A program made the position numbers and the translations under genes. Positions 35,866 through 48,400 of a stretch of DNA of 64,000 bases are shown in pieces. The notes beneath the pieces were generated by a model. That model was not told the DNA's origin, searched no databases, and was given only the letters and a program-made list of their open reading frames with translations. Origin of the DNA: Whalleya microplaca (taxonomy: Eukaryota > Ascomycota > Sordariomycetes > Xylariales > Xylariaceae); the NCBI GenBank assembly GCA_022497155.1, contig MU385723.1, positions 849,597 to 913,596 of the forward strand, in the 5' to 3' direction. The first letter of the stretch is position 1. Each line of letters begins with the position of its first letter.

Positions 35866-36155
35866 AGGGAGGCCTTTAGTAGCAAGGGAGGCTGTTAGCT
35901 GCTGCTGCTAATAGCTATGACTAGCTAACTTGCTATCACTTGCTAACCTGCTATCACCTGCTAACCTGCTGTCACTTGCTGTCACCTGCTGACCTGTTAT
36001 TACTTGCTAACCTGCTGTTAGCTGCTAGGGAGGCTTATAGGGAGGTCACCTAACCTAACCTGCTGCTGCTAATAGCTGTGGCTAGCTGACTTGTTATCAC
36101 CTAACCTGCTGCTGCTGTTGCTGCTGATAGCTGTGGCTATCTGACCTGTTACTTT
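35866..36155 (+). repeat. CTGCTG / CTAACCTGCTATCACCTG minisatellite
   Basis: Imperfect tandem units of 10 to 20 bases built from CTGCT, TAGCTG, ACCTG and TATCACTTG, preceded by two copies of AGTAGCAAGGGAGGC. It keeps far more GC than its surroundings. A decayed copy lies at 61100-61390. Confidence 0.8.
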
Positions 36156-36286
36156 AAGGTCCCTGGGGTGAAAATTTTTTTTTTTTTTAGATCTGAAGGT
36201 TAGGCATTCAAGTGTAGGGCGTGTTTTCATTTTTTTTTTTTTTATTTTTTAGCTACGTGGACGCTAGCTAAAAAATTAGGGAGGGA

Positions 36287-36593
36287 TGTAATGAGGCAAG
36301 GGATTACGGGTATTAATAGCAGCTTAGGAGCCATTAAAAGCCCCTTAAAGCCACGTTATAAAGCACTTTATAAGGCACTTTATAAGGTATTTATAAGGCA
36401 CTTTATAAGGCAATTTATAGTGGATCACATACTTGTATTTAACTGACTTTTTCCCTTATATTTTTTTCACTTTTTACTATAAATATCACTAAATAATTAA
36501 ATAGTTATACACATATAGCTTTAGCAGCTAATATACATTTATTTTAACTTAATATTTTACTTTCACTTCACTTTAATACCTTAACTTAAGACA
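36287..36593 (+). repeat. Right LTR of short element copy 1
   Basis: A 307-bp partner of 35035-35341. Differences are almost all C-to-T or G-to-A relative to the left LTR. Confidence 0.85.
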
Positions 36594-37212
36594 ATATATA
36601 ATAAGGTTTATATTTAACGCCTTAAAAAAATTAAAATAATAAAATAATTATAAAATAATTTTATAACAATTTATAATTATTAATTAATTTATTTTTTAGG
36701 TAATTTTTTATATATTTTTAATATTAATATTATTCTCGCGGTTATTTTTTTAAAAATATAGGTTTATATATTTTCGAAAATAAAGAAGTTTGCGAATAAT
36801 AAACTTAGTTATTACTTTTATTACATTTTATTTATTTATAAACGAAAGAAAAGAGTCGCTTTCGCTTAATTTTTTAATATAAAGTAATTTAAAGCCTTTT
36901 TAAAAAGGTAGAAATTATTTAATAGTTATAAATATATAAAAATTATAAAATAATCGCGAGATAATTAAATATTAAATGTATTTTTTAGACTTATATATTA
37001 AGTTTTAAGATATTTTTTTTAGTTAGGTATAAAAAATATACTAGCAAAAAGGAGTAAAAATATTAATCGGTAAAGCTATACCGCTTAAAGTTATTTTTTT
37101 CGTTACGGAAATAGTATTTTTTCTTTAATTCTTTGTTTATATTAACTTAATTTGCACTACTATTATCGAAACTTTCGGAAATCTCGGAATATTTCCGCGC
37201 GACTTAATTAAA
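36594..37212. other. Degenerate AT-rich spacer between two LTR elements
   Basis: Readable only as RIP-type AT-rich sequence; it may be the continuation of the sequence before 35035. No LTR end or protein motif is seen. Confidence 0.4.
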
Positions 37213-37406
37213 TGTGAAAAGCCGTCACGCTAAGATGTAATTTTGTGATGTTAAATAAGTGTTTATTTTCTAACTAAAGAAAAAAAGAAAATTAAGAAAA
37301 TATATCGATATAGCTCGAGAGTATTTATATTAGCTCTCGAGAGCTGTATTATTATATCGGCTTATAATTGCCGATATTTTTTATTACGGTATAGTTTATT
37401 ATATTA
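37213..37406 (-). repeat. 3' LTR of the 37-44 kb Gypsy element
   Basis: A 194-bp direct repeat of 44497-44690. Its outer end reads TGTGAAAAGCC on the plus strand. Confidence 0.85.
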
Positions 37407-39899
37407 CCCCCTCCTTTACTTTTTGCGTGATTATATTACGTTTTTTATGCCCGAACGTAAGGTATATATAGATTTTCGTTAATTATCGGCTTTTTTAGCT
37501 ACTAATAGTTTATTTTATTATTAATTAAACCCGGTTCGGGAAATGGTATAAGGGTATTTTTATAAAAGAATTTTTTTATTATAAGGGTTTTTGATTTTGC
37601 GTTATTATTAGCTAATCGAGTATAGGGTAGACATACGTAAAATTAAAGTTTGATTCCTATTTTTAATTAGTTTTTTATTCGGCAGTTAAATTTATTTTTA
37701 AATTAATAAATTAATTCCCGTTTTTAATTAGCTTAGGCGCGTAACTAACGTAATATATAATTAGCTTTTATAATTAGCCGCGTAATTAATTTTTTCTTAA
37801 AGTCGCTTAAATATTCCGGGCCCTTTTTTCGAAATTCCTTTTTTTTTTCTTTTTTTTTTCAGGCTATTTATAAGTAAAGATTTATCTCTTTAATTATTTA
37901 CTTTATTTTTTTGTTTTTTAATTTTCCAATTTTCTAATCTTTTAAATTTCTAATTTTCTAATTTTTCTATTTTCTTATTATTTAAGTTATTAATATATTT
38001 CTCTATAGTATTCCCGTAACGCGCTTTTTTTTTTGCCGCTATTTTTGCTTATTTTCGTTTTTGTTGCCGCCGCTATATTTTTATTTTATTTTCTTTCCGG
38101 TTTTGTTACTTTTAGGCCGCCCGTTTGCGTTATTTTTACAGCTTTCCTTTTTTTTACGTATTGTATTTTATGCCGCCTTTATATCGGCTATATAGTTAAA
38201 AACTTTTCTGCCTTTTATTCCGATTAGACTTATAAGTTTTTTTTTTTTTAATCCTAAAGTATTTTAAATATAATGTTAACTATATTTAGCTATTTATAAT
38301 ATATAGTATATAAAATATACCAAAAGCTATAATTATTTTATTGTAAATTATTTTTTGTTTTTTTTATTTAAGTACCGCTTTTTAACTTTATTTTATAACT
38401 ATTTGCGGGTATTAAAGTTTGTTTTTTCGTTACTGCTTTAATAAAAGTTTATCAAGTTTACAATAGCTTAAATTTTAATAGGTTATTTATTTCTCCCGCT
38501 TTTTTATAATGCCTTTATTACTTACTTTTTTTATCTAGTTTTTATTACCGTTTAAAAATCGGCCGAAACGCGGGTATAGCGCGTTATTAACGCCGCTATA
38601 TATCTCGAGTATATTAAAATAAATATTACGGCCTTAGGCCGGGCCGGGGTTTAGTAATAATAAAAGTAATATATAAGTTCTTACTTTATTTTTTTATAAT
38701 TTTTTTTAGCTTATACGTTATATAAAAGTAGCTTATAGTCGCGTTTGGGAAGGTTATTTACCCGCTCGAGCGTATCGCTAATAATATTAGCGATATTATA
38801 GCTACTATACATTTTATAGTAAGTAACGCCGGGCTTATTACTTATATACGTACTTCCGTTTCCGGTTCTTTTTTTCGGCTTATTTTACCCGCTCCTACTA
38901 TTATTATAAACTTTTTATTTAGGCGTAACTCGCGTAACTCTCGCTCGCGCGTTTTTTTTATTTTTGTTAATATTTTTTGCTGCCGTAGCTGCCTTTTTAA
39001 GCTTTTTTCTATAGAAATAAAAAAAAAAACGATAGATATAAATAAAAAAAAAAAAGACGATAAAAAAAACGAGTTAAATTATTAGCTCCCGGCTAATATA
39101 AATATGCCGTTCGGTTAAGTTTATTACGTTTTTTGGTCGGTTTTATAATAATTTTAGTTATCGGTTTATTAAAAAAAATTATATAAATAAAAAAGGTTAT
39201 TTATTATTTACTCGGGAGTAGCGTTTATATTATTTATAATAATAAAAAATTTATAATTTCCTATAATATTTTTTTATTTTATTTATATTTTTTTATCCCC
39301 GTATTTTATTAATACTTTATTAGTTATATAATTATTACGCGAGTATAACTTTTACTCTTTTTTTTATACTAATTTTTTTAAGCCTATTATTTATTTTTAT
39401 ATTACTGTAAATTTTTTTAAAACGGTTTATTATTTCGGTATTTTTTAAGTTTTCAAGCGGTTTTTATATTAAAGCCGTATAGCCTACCTATTTTATTAGT
39501 ATTTGTTTAGTTTTTTTTCGCCTTTTTTATTTAGTAATTACTCAAATAATTTCCTTTATTTATTATTTTTTTTTTTTTTTATTAATTATAGGGGGAAGTT
39601 ATATATTTTTATTTTTTTAAAAAGGTAAAGGATTATTTCTTATATAATAAATAAACTTAATATAAAACCGGTTATATATTTCTTTCGGTATATTTAATTT
39701 TATAACCTAAGGGCTAATAACGCGCGTTATTTTATATTTAACATATAATTATGCCAGCTTTTATAAAGGTTAAAATATAGAAATATTTTTAAACGTTAAC
39801 TATACTTTATTTTTTATTCGGAATTACTTTATAAAAAATCGCTACTTATTAGCTGCGTTTTTTTATTGTTATTATATAGTTATTATTACGGCTTATATA

Positions 39900-42800
39900 A
39901 ATTTTATTGCTTTTTTTAAGCGTTAGATAAAAGCTTTTACCCGTATGCGCGGTTCGGAAATAAGTTCTGGGATATATTTTATTATTAAAATAAATTTTAC
40001 GTAATATCTATAAAATATAAAAAAAAGATTTAGCCTTATTATTATAATATTTCAGTTATTAATTACAAGTATTATTTCCGGTAATAATAAGCTTTATTTA
40101 AATTAAATATATAATATAAACGTTCGAAAATATGCTAATATTTTTTAGTTTACTCGTTTAATAGTTTTATCGGTTTCCAGGTAAAACGTAATTAATAAAC
40201 GCTACTCGATTTTTACTAGTAAATAAAGTTATTTTTAAAACCGCCTTACCTAATTAAATTTTTTATTACTAATTATAATATAAGAAAAACTATAATATCT
40301 TTAATAATAATTTATAAACTATTCGGTATATATTTCTGCCTTTATTAAAATTATAGCCTTTAATATAACCTACTTTTTTAATTAATTAAAAATTACTATT
40401 ATAAAAGTAGGGTTTTATTCGGAAATAGCTGGCAAGTCGGTTATAAAATCGATAAATAGCTTATTATAAAATCGATCCGGGATAAGTAACGGTTTTAAAA
40501 GCTTTTTTTTTTAGTTACGTTATACCGTTTTTTTCTTACAAATATCGCAATTTCTATAAAAACGTTTTACAAACGCCGATATTTTAAGCTAATAAAACGT
40601 TTTCGAAAATATTATTAATATATTCTCTTTTTCCGGATACCTTATTAAATATAAGTTATAGATATTTTATATTAAAGTAGTACGAAACAGCTTTTAATTA
40701 AGGATTTAAATATGTTTATAAAAACGTAATCGACTTTTATTATTAATATTACATTCCGATAACGATATTTTTATATCTAGGTTTTTAGAGAACGCTCGGT
40801 TTTTTTAAGCTACCGCTTTTATCGCTTGCATATAATTCGGGTTTTTTACTACTTTTATATCTTATAATAATTATAAATCCTTATATTCGAAAATTTCCTT
40901 ATTTTCCGGGATATTTTATCCGTATAATTAGATATATCTTATTTTAATAATCCCCGCTTATTTATATCTCTTAAATTATATATAAAGTAATTATTTCTTT
41001 TATAATAATTAAAATTTTTGTCCTTTATATTTTTTATTTTATACTTCTTATAATAGGTTTTATTTATGCCGTAAAAAAACGTTAGGTTTAATGTTTAAAT
41101 GTTTAGCGCGGAATTTTAATTAGAAATTAAAATATATTAATTTTTTTAACTAATATATTTATCGCTCGGAAAGTCTTTTAAAAGTTATAAAATATTTTAG
41201 ATTTTTATAATTAAATAAAATTATAAATATTAAAGTTACGTTTTATAATTCCGCGTTTTATATTTATAAATAATTTATAATTATTAATAGCTTTTTATTA
41301 TAGATTTTATAATTAACTTTTGCCGGAATTAAATACCTAGAATAATAGGTTATAAACAATAAAATCCCTCGCTTATTACGTTATAACAAATATTTTTCGT
41401 AAGCTTATTCCGAATAGTTTATTTCGATTACTATTTTTCGTTCGGGGTTTTATTATATTAAGGCTAGTTTTTTTAAAAACGCTCGTTTAAAATTCTCGAA
41501 TGCTAGATTTTCCGAAAGCCTTTATCGAAACGGTACCCCTTTTTTTATAAATGCCGATAAAAAAATAATAAAATTTATATAGTTTTTAATAAAATCCCGG
41601 TAAAAATTTACAAATTTTAAAAAACTATAGACTTTTTTAAGCGTTTTAAGAAACTTTTATTTTCTAATTGCCTATATTTTAGCCGGATTTATATAAACCC
41701 CCTTTTTTATTTTAATAATAAATCTTAAATATTTTATAATAGTTATTATAAATTTATATTTATTTATATTTAAACTTAAGCCCGTTATTTTTAAATATTT
41801 TAATACTTTTTTTACTTTATCGATATAATTTTTTTTTATTCTAAAAAAATAAATTAATATATCGTTTATATATATTAAATAAAAAATATTTAGGTATTTT
41901 TTTAACGTACTATTTATATAGCGCTAAAACGTTACGGGAGTACCCGTTAAGCCGAAAGGGGTTACAAATTATTCGAATAGCTTAAAGCAGGTATAAAAAG
42001 CCGTTTTTTATTTATTTTCTTCCCTAATTTTAATTTTATAAAAAGCCGATTTAATATTTATTTTAAAGAATTATTTTATTTCCGAAAAAGTTCTAAGCGT
42101 TTTTTATATAAATAGAAGCGGGTATTAATCCTATTAAATAATATTATTTAATATTTTATAATTGTAATAAAAACAGAATCTACCGTTCGGTTTTTAAACG
42201 AAAAGTATAAGAGCTTTTATAAGCGAGCTATTTATATAGATATATTTTTTATTTAATAGTTTAATTAGTATTTTCTATAACGTTAATAATTCTTTCCGGA
42301 ATATATTATATAATAGCTTTTAGGAGGCAGGTAATTTTTTGCCCGCTTTATTACAGTTTAAGTTAATTTTATAATCGGCTTTTATGCGGTACGGCAAAAA
42401 ATCCTTACTTTTTTTTTCCTCGAATAACTACTTTTAGCCTTTTAATTAAAGGGGGAAATTTTCTCAAACGTTAGTTTTTTTTTTAAACGCTAAAGCTTTA
42501 TTAATATCTACTAGTATAATAATAAATATAGCCGTCTATTAAATTATTACTTATTTTTCTAGCCTTTTTTATTTCCGAGCTTTTTTTATTTCTTTTACGA
42601 AATATATCGTATTAATATAAAACGCCTCCCGAGTTTCACGGACTTTTATAGTTTTTAGGAAATATTTTTTTTCTTATACTTTTAAATTTCCGGTAATTTT
42701 TATATATAATATATACTTATACATTATATATATTACCTGGTTACGCTTTATTTAAGGCTTTTTTAATATTATAGGGTAATTTAAATCTAATATAATATAT

Positions 42801-43270
42801 ATAAATATTTTTAATTTATATTTATTAAAATTAGCTTTTATATAAGTTATTTCGCGAATTATACCCGAAACGTTTAATTTTTTTCTATAAGTAGCTTTTT
42901 TTATTATTTTTTTCCGGATAGGTATACGTAATAACTTTAGGCGTTTTATTATATTTTTACTAATAATAATATAATATTTATATTTTAAATTTATAAAGGT
43001 TTTTATATATAGTTATTAATTTAAATATATATTAATTATAAAAGATTTTCTGTTTATAAACTACTCGATTATATTAATTTTTTTTGCTATTATATTAAAC
43101 TTTTAAACGTAACTTTATTTAAGAGCTACTCGTTTTCCTACTTTTTTAGTATTTTTTCGGCTTTATTTTTTTTAAATTTATAACTTATTATTACGTTAAC
43201 TTTAATACGGATAAGTAATTTTATAAAACAATAAATATACTTTTTAAATAAGTAGCCTTTTTTTTTATAT
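39900..43270 (-). pseudogene. Degenerate gag-pol of the 37-44 kb Gypsy element
   Basis: In minus orientation the relic runs from the nucleocapsid knuckle (a C..Y..GY..Y pattern where CCHC is expected) through RT (the YxDD box reads YIND at about 41852-41872) to the integrase HHCC/DDE region. Every domain is interrupted by TAA or TAG and by Cys/His-to-Tyr changes of RIP type. It cannot encode active protein. Limits are approximate. Confidence 0.75.
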
Positions 43271-44496
43271 TATAAGCATTTTCTGCGCTTTATTTAAGCG
43301 TTTCGTTTTTCGTTTATTACTTATTTAGCCTGTTAGCTTTTTACTAATATAACTATACCGGTTATTAACGTATTGCCTTTATAATTAGTTTTAGGGCGAT
43401 TAAGAATAAAAGGTAGTAGGTTTAAAGGGAGTAATTTATTTAGCGCGGTTCCGTTTTTTAAGCTGTTTTTGCTATAATAAAATAGCGATTTTTTAAGTCG
43501 GGCTATAATACTTATTATTTAGTAAACTTAGTTTTAATAAATATTCGGTAGCGTTATTAAAATTAGCGCGTTTTTAAGTTTATTATTAATTACTTTTTTA
43601 ATAAATATAAGTTTTGTTTTATTATTTTATATATTGCCTCTTATTTTTATTAGTAATCGCTCGAAATTAATATAAAAGGATATAAAGGTTTAATTAACGG
43701 ATTAGCGGTATTTATATAGTTTGCCTCCCGCTTTAATAGCTTTATTACGGTTTTTATAAACGTTTAATAAATATTAAAAAAAAATGCTAGATTATATATC
43801 TTATTAGGTTTTTTTATAATATAGTATAATTTTATTACATATTATATATTATTTTTAAGCCGCTTATAAATATTATACCATTTATTCCAGTTCTTTTTTA
43901 TAAATTCTGTATTTTTTTAAAGCTTATATTTTATTGATATTTTTTATGCGGGGTAGCGGCTACGTTTACCCCCAAATTTCTCGGGCTATAATAATAGCTT
44001 ATATTTAAGTACCGGGGCTACAGTAATTATTAAGGCGGGTATTAAAAATACTTAAGGGTTTTTTAACTAAGGGTTTTTTAGCTAAAAGTTTATACCTATT
44101 TAGGCTAGCTATCTTTAAGGTTTTTAAAAATCCCGAGAGTTTTATACAGGAGCACCTTTTATTATATTCGTATTTTATATAGTTAATAAGTCGAGATTTT
44201 TTTATAGTTATACTTTTAGAACTATCTAGCGTTATAATAGTTCGTTTTATTATTTTTTTAGTTTTTATTTATAAATTACTCGTTCTAGTTATTATTTTTC
44301 CGAATTATTTTTTAATACCGCTTTTAATATTATATATGTTTACTCGAGATAAGTATAAATTTAATAGACCTAAGTATTTAGTACTTTCGCGTATTTCGCT
44401 AACGATATTTCCGGATTATTAAGGGGCTATTTTAAAACTTCTTTTGATATTTTAATCTACTCTAACATAACTCGGGAGTTAGTAAGTTAGAAAATA

Positions 44497-44690
44497 TATA
44501 AAAAGCTGTTACGCTAAGATGTAATTTTGTAATACTAAATAAGTATTTATTTTTTAACTAAAAAAGAAAAAAAAATTAAAAAGGTATATCGATATAGCTC
44601 GAGAGCATTTATATTAGCTCTCGAAAGCTGTGCTGCTATATCGGCTTATAATCGCCGATATTCCCCATTACGGCATAGCCCATTATATTA
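44497..44690 (-). repeat. 5' LTR of the 37-44 kb Gypsy element
   Basis: A 194-bp partner of 37213-37406. Its outer end has TATAAAAAG where the partner has TGTGAAAAG, consistent with G-to-A change. Confidence 0.85.
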
Positions 44691-44981
44691 AAATGCTTTT
44701 CTTTTTCGGAACTAAAGGAAATTAAAATAAAAATAATCCTAAAATAATCAAATATATATTATTTTATTTCGACTTATATTATTATAGCTTATTTTTAAAT
44801 TTCGGCTTCGCGATTAATTATAGTGGGATTTTTTTTTATTAAATATCGAATCATTATTTAATTACTTGTTTTAAATTATAGCGGGCTTTTTTTATATCAA
44901 AAATTATAAAATCGAGATTTTTCTTTCGCTTCCGAGCCTTTTAAATATTCGAATTAATAGAAAACTTATTATCCGGCTTAC

Positions 44982-45185
44982 TATCACGTGTTATAAGGGT
45001 TAAGGTGGCTTGGCGACTTAATTTTTATATATTTTATATAATATTAAAATAAAGGAAAAAGGAAGGAATTTAAGCTAAAAGGTCGGCCGAGAAATTTACC
45101 ATATATATTAGGTGTAAAATTAAGCTGTAATTACGTAATGTGTATAAACTATACCTTAATCCCGTATTTAACTTGTGTTATAATA
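44982..45185 (-). repeat. 3' LTR of the minus-strand chromodomain Gypsy element
   Basis: A 204-bp direct repeat of 52036-52239, bordered on the left by the target duplication CTTAC. Confidence 0.87.
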
Positions 45186-45243
45186 TTACCCCCCCGTTAG
45201 AAAAATTCGCGTCCCGAGAATTCTTAAAAAAATAACGAACTAG

Positions 45244-45330
45244 TCCGTCCGGGGATCGAACTTTAAGTAACTTTTAAGCAAAGGAGGGATACTCTCGGTT
45301 TTATACGCTGACTATTGCGTTACTAGGCTT
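45244..45330 (-). other. tRNA-like module near the 3' LTR (minus copy)
   Basis: On the minus strand, ACGCAATAGTCAGCGT (45305-45320) forms a perfect 4-bp D-arm-like stem with an 8-nt loop, and GTTCGATCCC (45251-45261) matches the pol III B box (T-arm). CTAG near the start can pair with CTAG after the B box, like an acceptor stem. The anticodon region does not fold cleanly. The same module sits at the same place in the plus-strand copy. Confidence 0.35.
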
Positions 45331-45499
45331 TTATTACTAGTAGGTACGATTAGCGTGTTTCGTATATTTAGTTGTTTATTAAAAGGGCGTCTTTTAATAG
45401 GTATTTTATTTACGCCTTATTTTACGTAATTCTTTTGCTAATTGTAAAGCTGCCTTATTGTTATCTTTATAAAAGGGATTATTCTTTTTATATTTAATA

Positions 45500-48400
45500 G
45501 CTTTACGCCAGTTACTTAAACGCATTAAAGGTCCGGTTTTATTAAAATTTTTATTATAATATTATTATAACGTAATCGCGCTATTTTTAAAGCCTTTAGC
45601 GTTATATTATTTAAGGTTAGGATTTTATCTCTTTTATTATACTTAATATTGCAGCTTCCCCCGATATATACGTAATAATAAAACGTGGTTAACTTTTTAT
45701 TTTTTTTTTATTAGGACTTATCGCTTTACTTTTAGGGTTTTTATTAGCTTGTCCGGGTAATAAGTTATTAAGATATTTATATAAGCGATTTATATAAAAT
45801 ATATAAGATCTTTTCTAGGTATTAGGTAATTTTAATTAGTAGGAGTATCCGATTATTTTTTTTATTTTATAATAGTTTTTTGTTATCGGGTAGTTAAGTT
45901 TATCGCTAGGTCGATTTATATTAATACCCGGCTTTTTAAAGATATATATATGATCGCCGGGATTAAAGTCGGGTTTTTTTCGGTAGCGATTAGCTTATTC
46001 GCTTATATAAGCTTACGATTAAGTTATAATTTCCTGTATTAAATTTAAATAGCTTTTTAAAATCTGGGCTATTATTTACGCGTTCTCGCGATTAAAACGC
46101 TTATGCGGAGATAGGATTATTAGGTTTTATATATAAGCTTCCTAATTAAAAAGTAAGGATATAAAAAATCCTTATTTTATTTCGTAAAAAGAACATCTGA
46201 TAGATTTATAGGGAAGGCTCGCTTATATTACGTCCGTAATAAAGATAATACTCGACTAATTATCCTAATAATAATTAATAAATAGTTATAACTTTTAATC
46301 GATATATATATTTATAATTTTAGATTGCTTAATAGTTTAAAAATAACCTACTAATAATAGTTTCTATTTAATACCTAGAATTTTCGACAATTTATCCGTA
46401 AAATCCGTAATAAACTAAAGTCCCCAGTCGCTACTAATTAACTGGGGTAAGCCGTAAACCCGTAAAGGTTTATAATAATATATTATTACTATATTTTTAA
46501 AAGTAGCAAATCGGGTATACGGAATATATTAAAATCGTTTGCCTAAGCGATATATTATTACTAATAAATTGTCGCGACCTTTTTTATTAGCTAGCATTAA
46601 TTTAAAATCTATTACTAAATGTTGCTAAATCTATAATAATACCGGTAAAGGTTTTAATAAATTAGGCTTTTTATTTTTAAAAACCTTAAAAAGTCGGCAT
46701 TTATAGTTATTAACAAATCGATCTACGTTAAAAGCTTATTTTAACTACTAATATCGTTCAGTTATTAGTTATTTTATTTTTGCCCGGCTAAAGTGTCTTA
46801 TAAAAAGCCGCAAATAAGCCTCGGTTAATAATTTAATACGTAATTAATTTTAATCGGGAATTATTAAACGACTTATATATAATACTAGTTAGCTAGTTAT
46901 AAAGAAGTTGGGATATAAAAATATAACGCGAGCCCGTTTTTTATAAGTATCGAGGTTTTTATACGTGATATTAGTTTTTAATAAAAGATTTATTAATTTC
47001 ACGCCGGAATTAAGGGGTGGCTTTATATTTTAGTCTAATATAAAGATGCCTACTTTCTTGCCTTATATCTTTATTATAGCTATATCGATATAAAAGATTA
47101 CTATATCGGTCGGCGTTAGTGCAGTAAATTAAGGGACAAGTTAAAATAAGGTTATTATACGATAGGTTTTTTGTTTTGTTTTTTACGTCTTTAGGTTCTC
47201 GAATTTTCTGGATAAAATATTAGCTAATATATTTTTTAAACCAGGTCGATACGTAATAATAAAGTGATATTAAGCTAACAGTTTAGCCTAACCAGCCTAT
47301 TTAATATTTAGGAGTTTTTTTATGCCGAAATATTCCAGAATATAATAATCGGTTATTATAAGAAATAGTCGGGGGTTTTATAAACCGATTAACTCGGCCC
47401 TTTAATTTTATAAGGTATAAATTACTGCTAATATCTCCTTATTGTAAATGTTATAATTAAGTTTAGCTTTATATATAGTCTCGGAATAATAAGTAATAAA
47501 GTACTATTTTAAGTTTTTTAAAAGTTATTAAAATATAGCGCCAGTAATTATACCGCTAAAGGCGTTTATTTTTAATTTAATTTTTAAGTCGTAAAAAAAG
47601 TGTCGAAATATAAGCGTATAAGTCAATTAATACTTTAGGTTATCGAAAGCTTATTAATATTTATAAGTCCAGTTAAAAGTTTCTCCCTTCCGTATAAAGT
47701 TAATAAAAGGCTTCGCGATCCTCCCGTATTCCCGTATAAATTGTCGGTAGAAATTATAAAATCCTAAAAAAGACTATACCTTTTTTACATTCTTAAGCTC
47801 CTTTTATAACTCGATAGCTCGGATTTTTTTAAGGTTTATAGCAATTTTATCGGTACTAATAATAAATCCCAAAAACTTAGTCTTTTAAACATAAAATTTA
47901 TATTTAATTAAGTCGGCTTATAGTTTAATAACCTAAAGTCGGGCTAATATCTTATTAACATGCTCGATATATTTAGTTTTATTCTTAGAAAAAATTAAAA
48001 TATCGTTAATATACGCGTTATAAAAGTCGTCTAAATATTTTATTAAAATATTATTAATATATCTTTAAAAGGTCGACAGTCCGTTAGTTAATTTAAAAAA
48101 AAGAACTTTATATTTATACGTTTTATATTTAATACAGAAAGTTGTTAATTCTTTAATATTTAGATATATTTATATACAATAAAACGTTTAACGTATATTA
48201 ATTTTAGTAAATATTTTAACCTTAGATATATATAATAAAGTTTTATCGATAAAAGGTAAAAGGTAATAATCCTTATATATAATAGCGTTAAGCTTATAAT
48301 AGTTTACGCAAAAACGCATTCCTTTATTCGGCTTAGCTATAAAAAAGATAAAGGCAGCCTAAAAAGTAGCGCTTAATTTAATAAATCCTTTATATAAATT

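Larger units (their letters stand above)
35035..36593 (+). mobile_element. Short non-coding LTR element, copy 1 (1559 bp)
   Basis: Two direct 307-bp LTRs (35035-35341 and 36287-36593) begin TGTAAT and end near TTAAG(A)CA. The internal 945 bp contain no gag or pol trace, but a CTG-rich minisatellite at about 35866-36155 and two T-runs. A purine tract GGGAGGGA directly precedes the right LTR, as expected for a polypurine tract, and sets the orientation as plus. ATAT on both sides may be a target duplication but is weak in this AT-rich DNA. Size and lack of coding resemble TRIM-type non-autonomous elements. The same element occurs again at 52731-61844. Confidence 0.8.
37213..44690 (-). mobile_element. 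RIP-degraded Ty3/Gypsy LTR retrotransposon, minus strand (7478 bp)
   Basis: Direct 194-bp LTRs at 37213-37406 (3') and 44497-44690 (5') carry a shared AGCTCGAGAGC segment. A purine tract (CCCCCTCCTTT on the plus strand at 37407) adjoins the 3' LTR and fixes the minus orientation. Reading minus, the order is a zinc-knuckle relic at about 43250, reverse transcriptase at about 42400-41750 (TPFGL-type motif, then YINDILI where the family has YxDDIL) and integrase near 40560-39900 (CDICKKK, then LLKPLLIP). RT before IN makes it Ty3/Gypsy, not Copia. About 2.4 kb between integrase and the 3' LTR is unexplained. All frames are broken by stops. No convincing target duplication was seen. Confidence 0.85.

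Noticed and set aside
35866..36155. CRISPR-like or telomeric repeat array
   Set aside because: Units are short, irregular and without spacers, and this is a fungal LTR element; no TTAGGG runs occur.
38033..38227. 64-codon open frame in the AT-rich block
   Set aside because: A Phe/Leu/Ile-rich chance frame inside a retrotransposon on the opposite strand.
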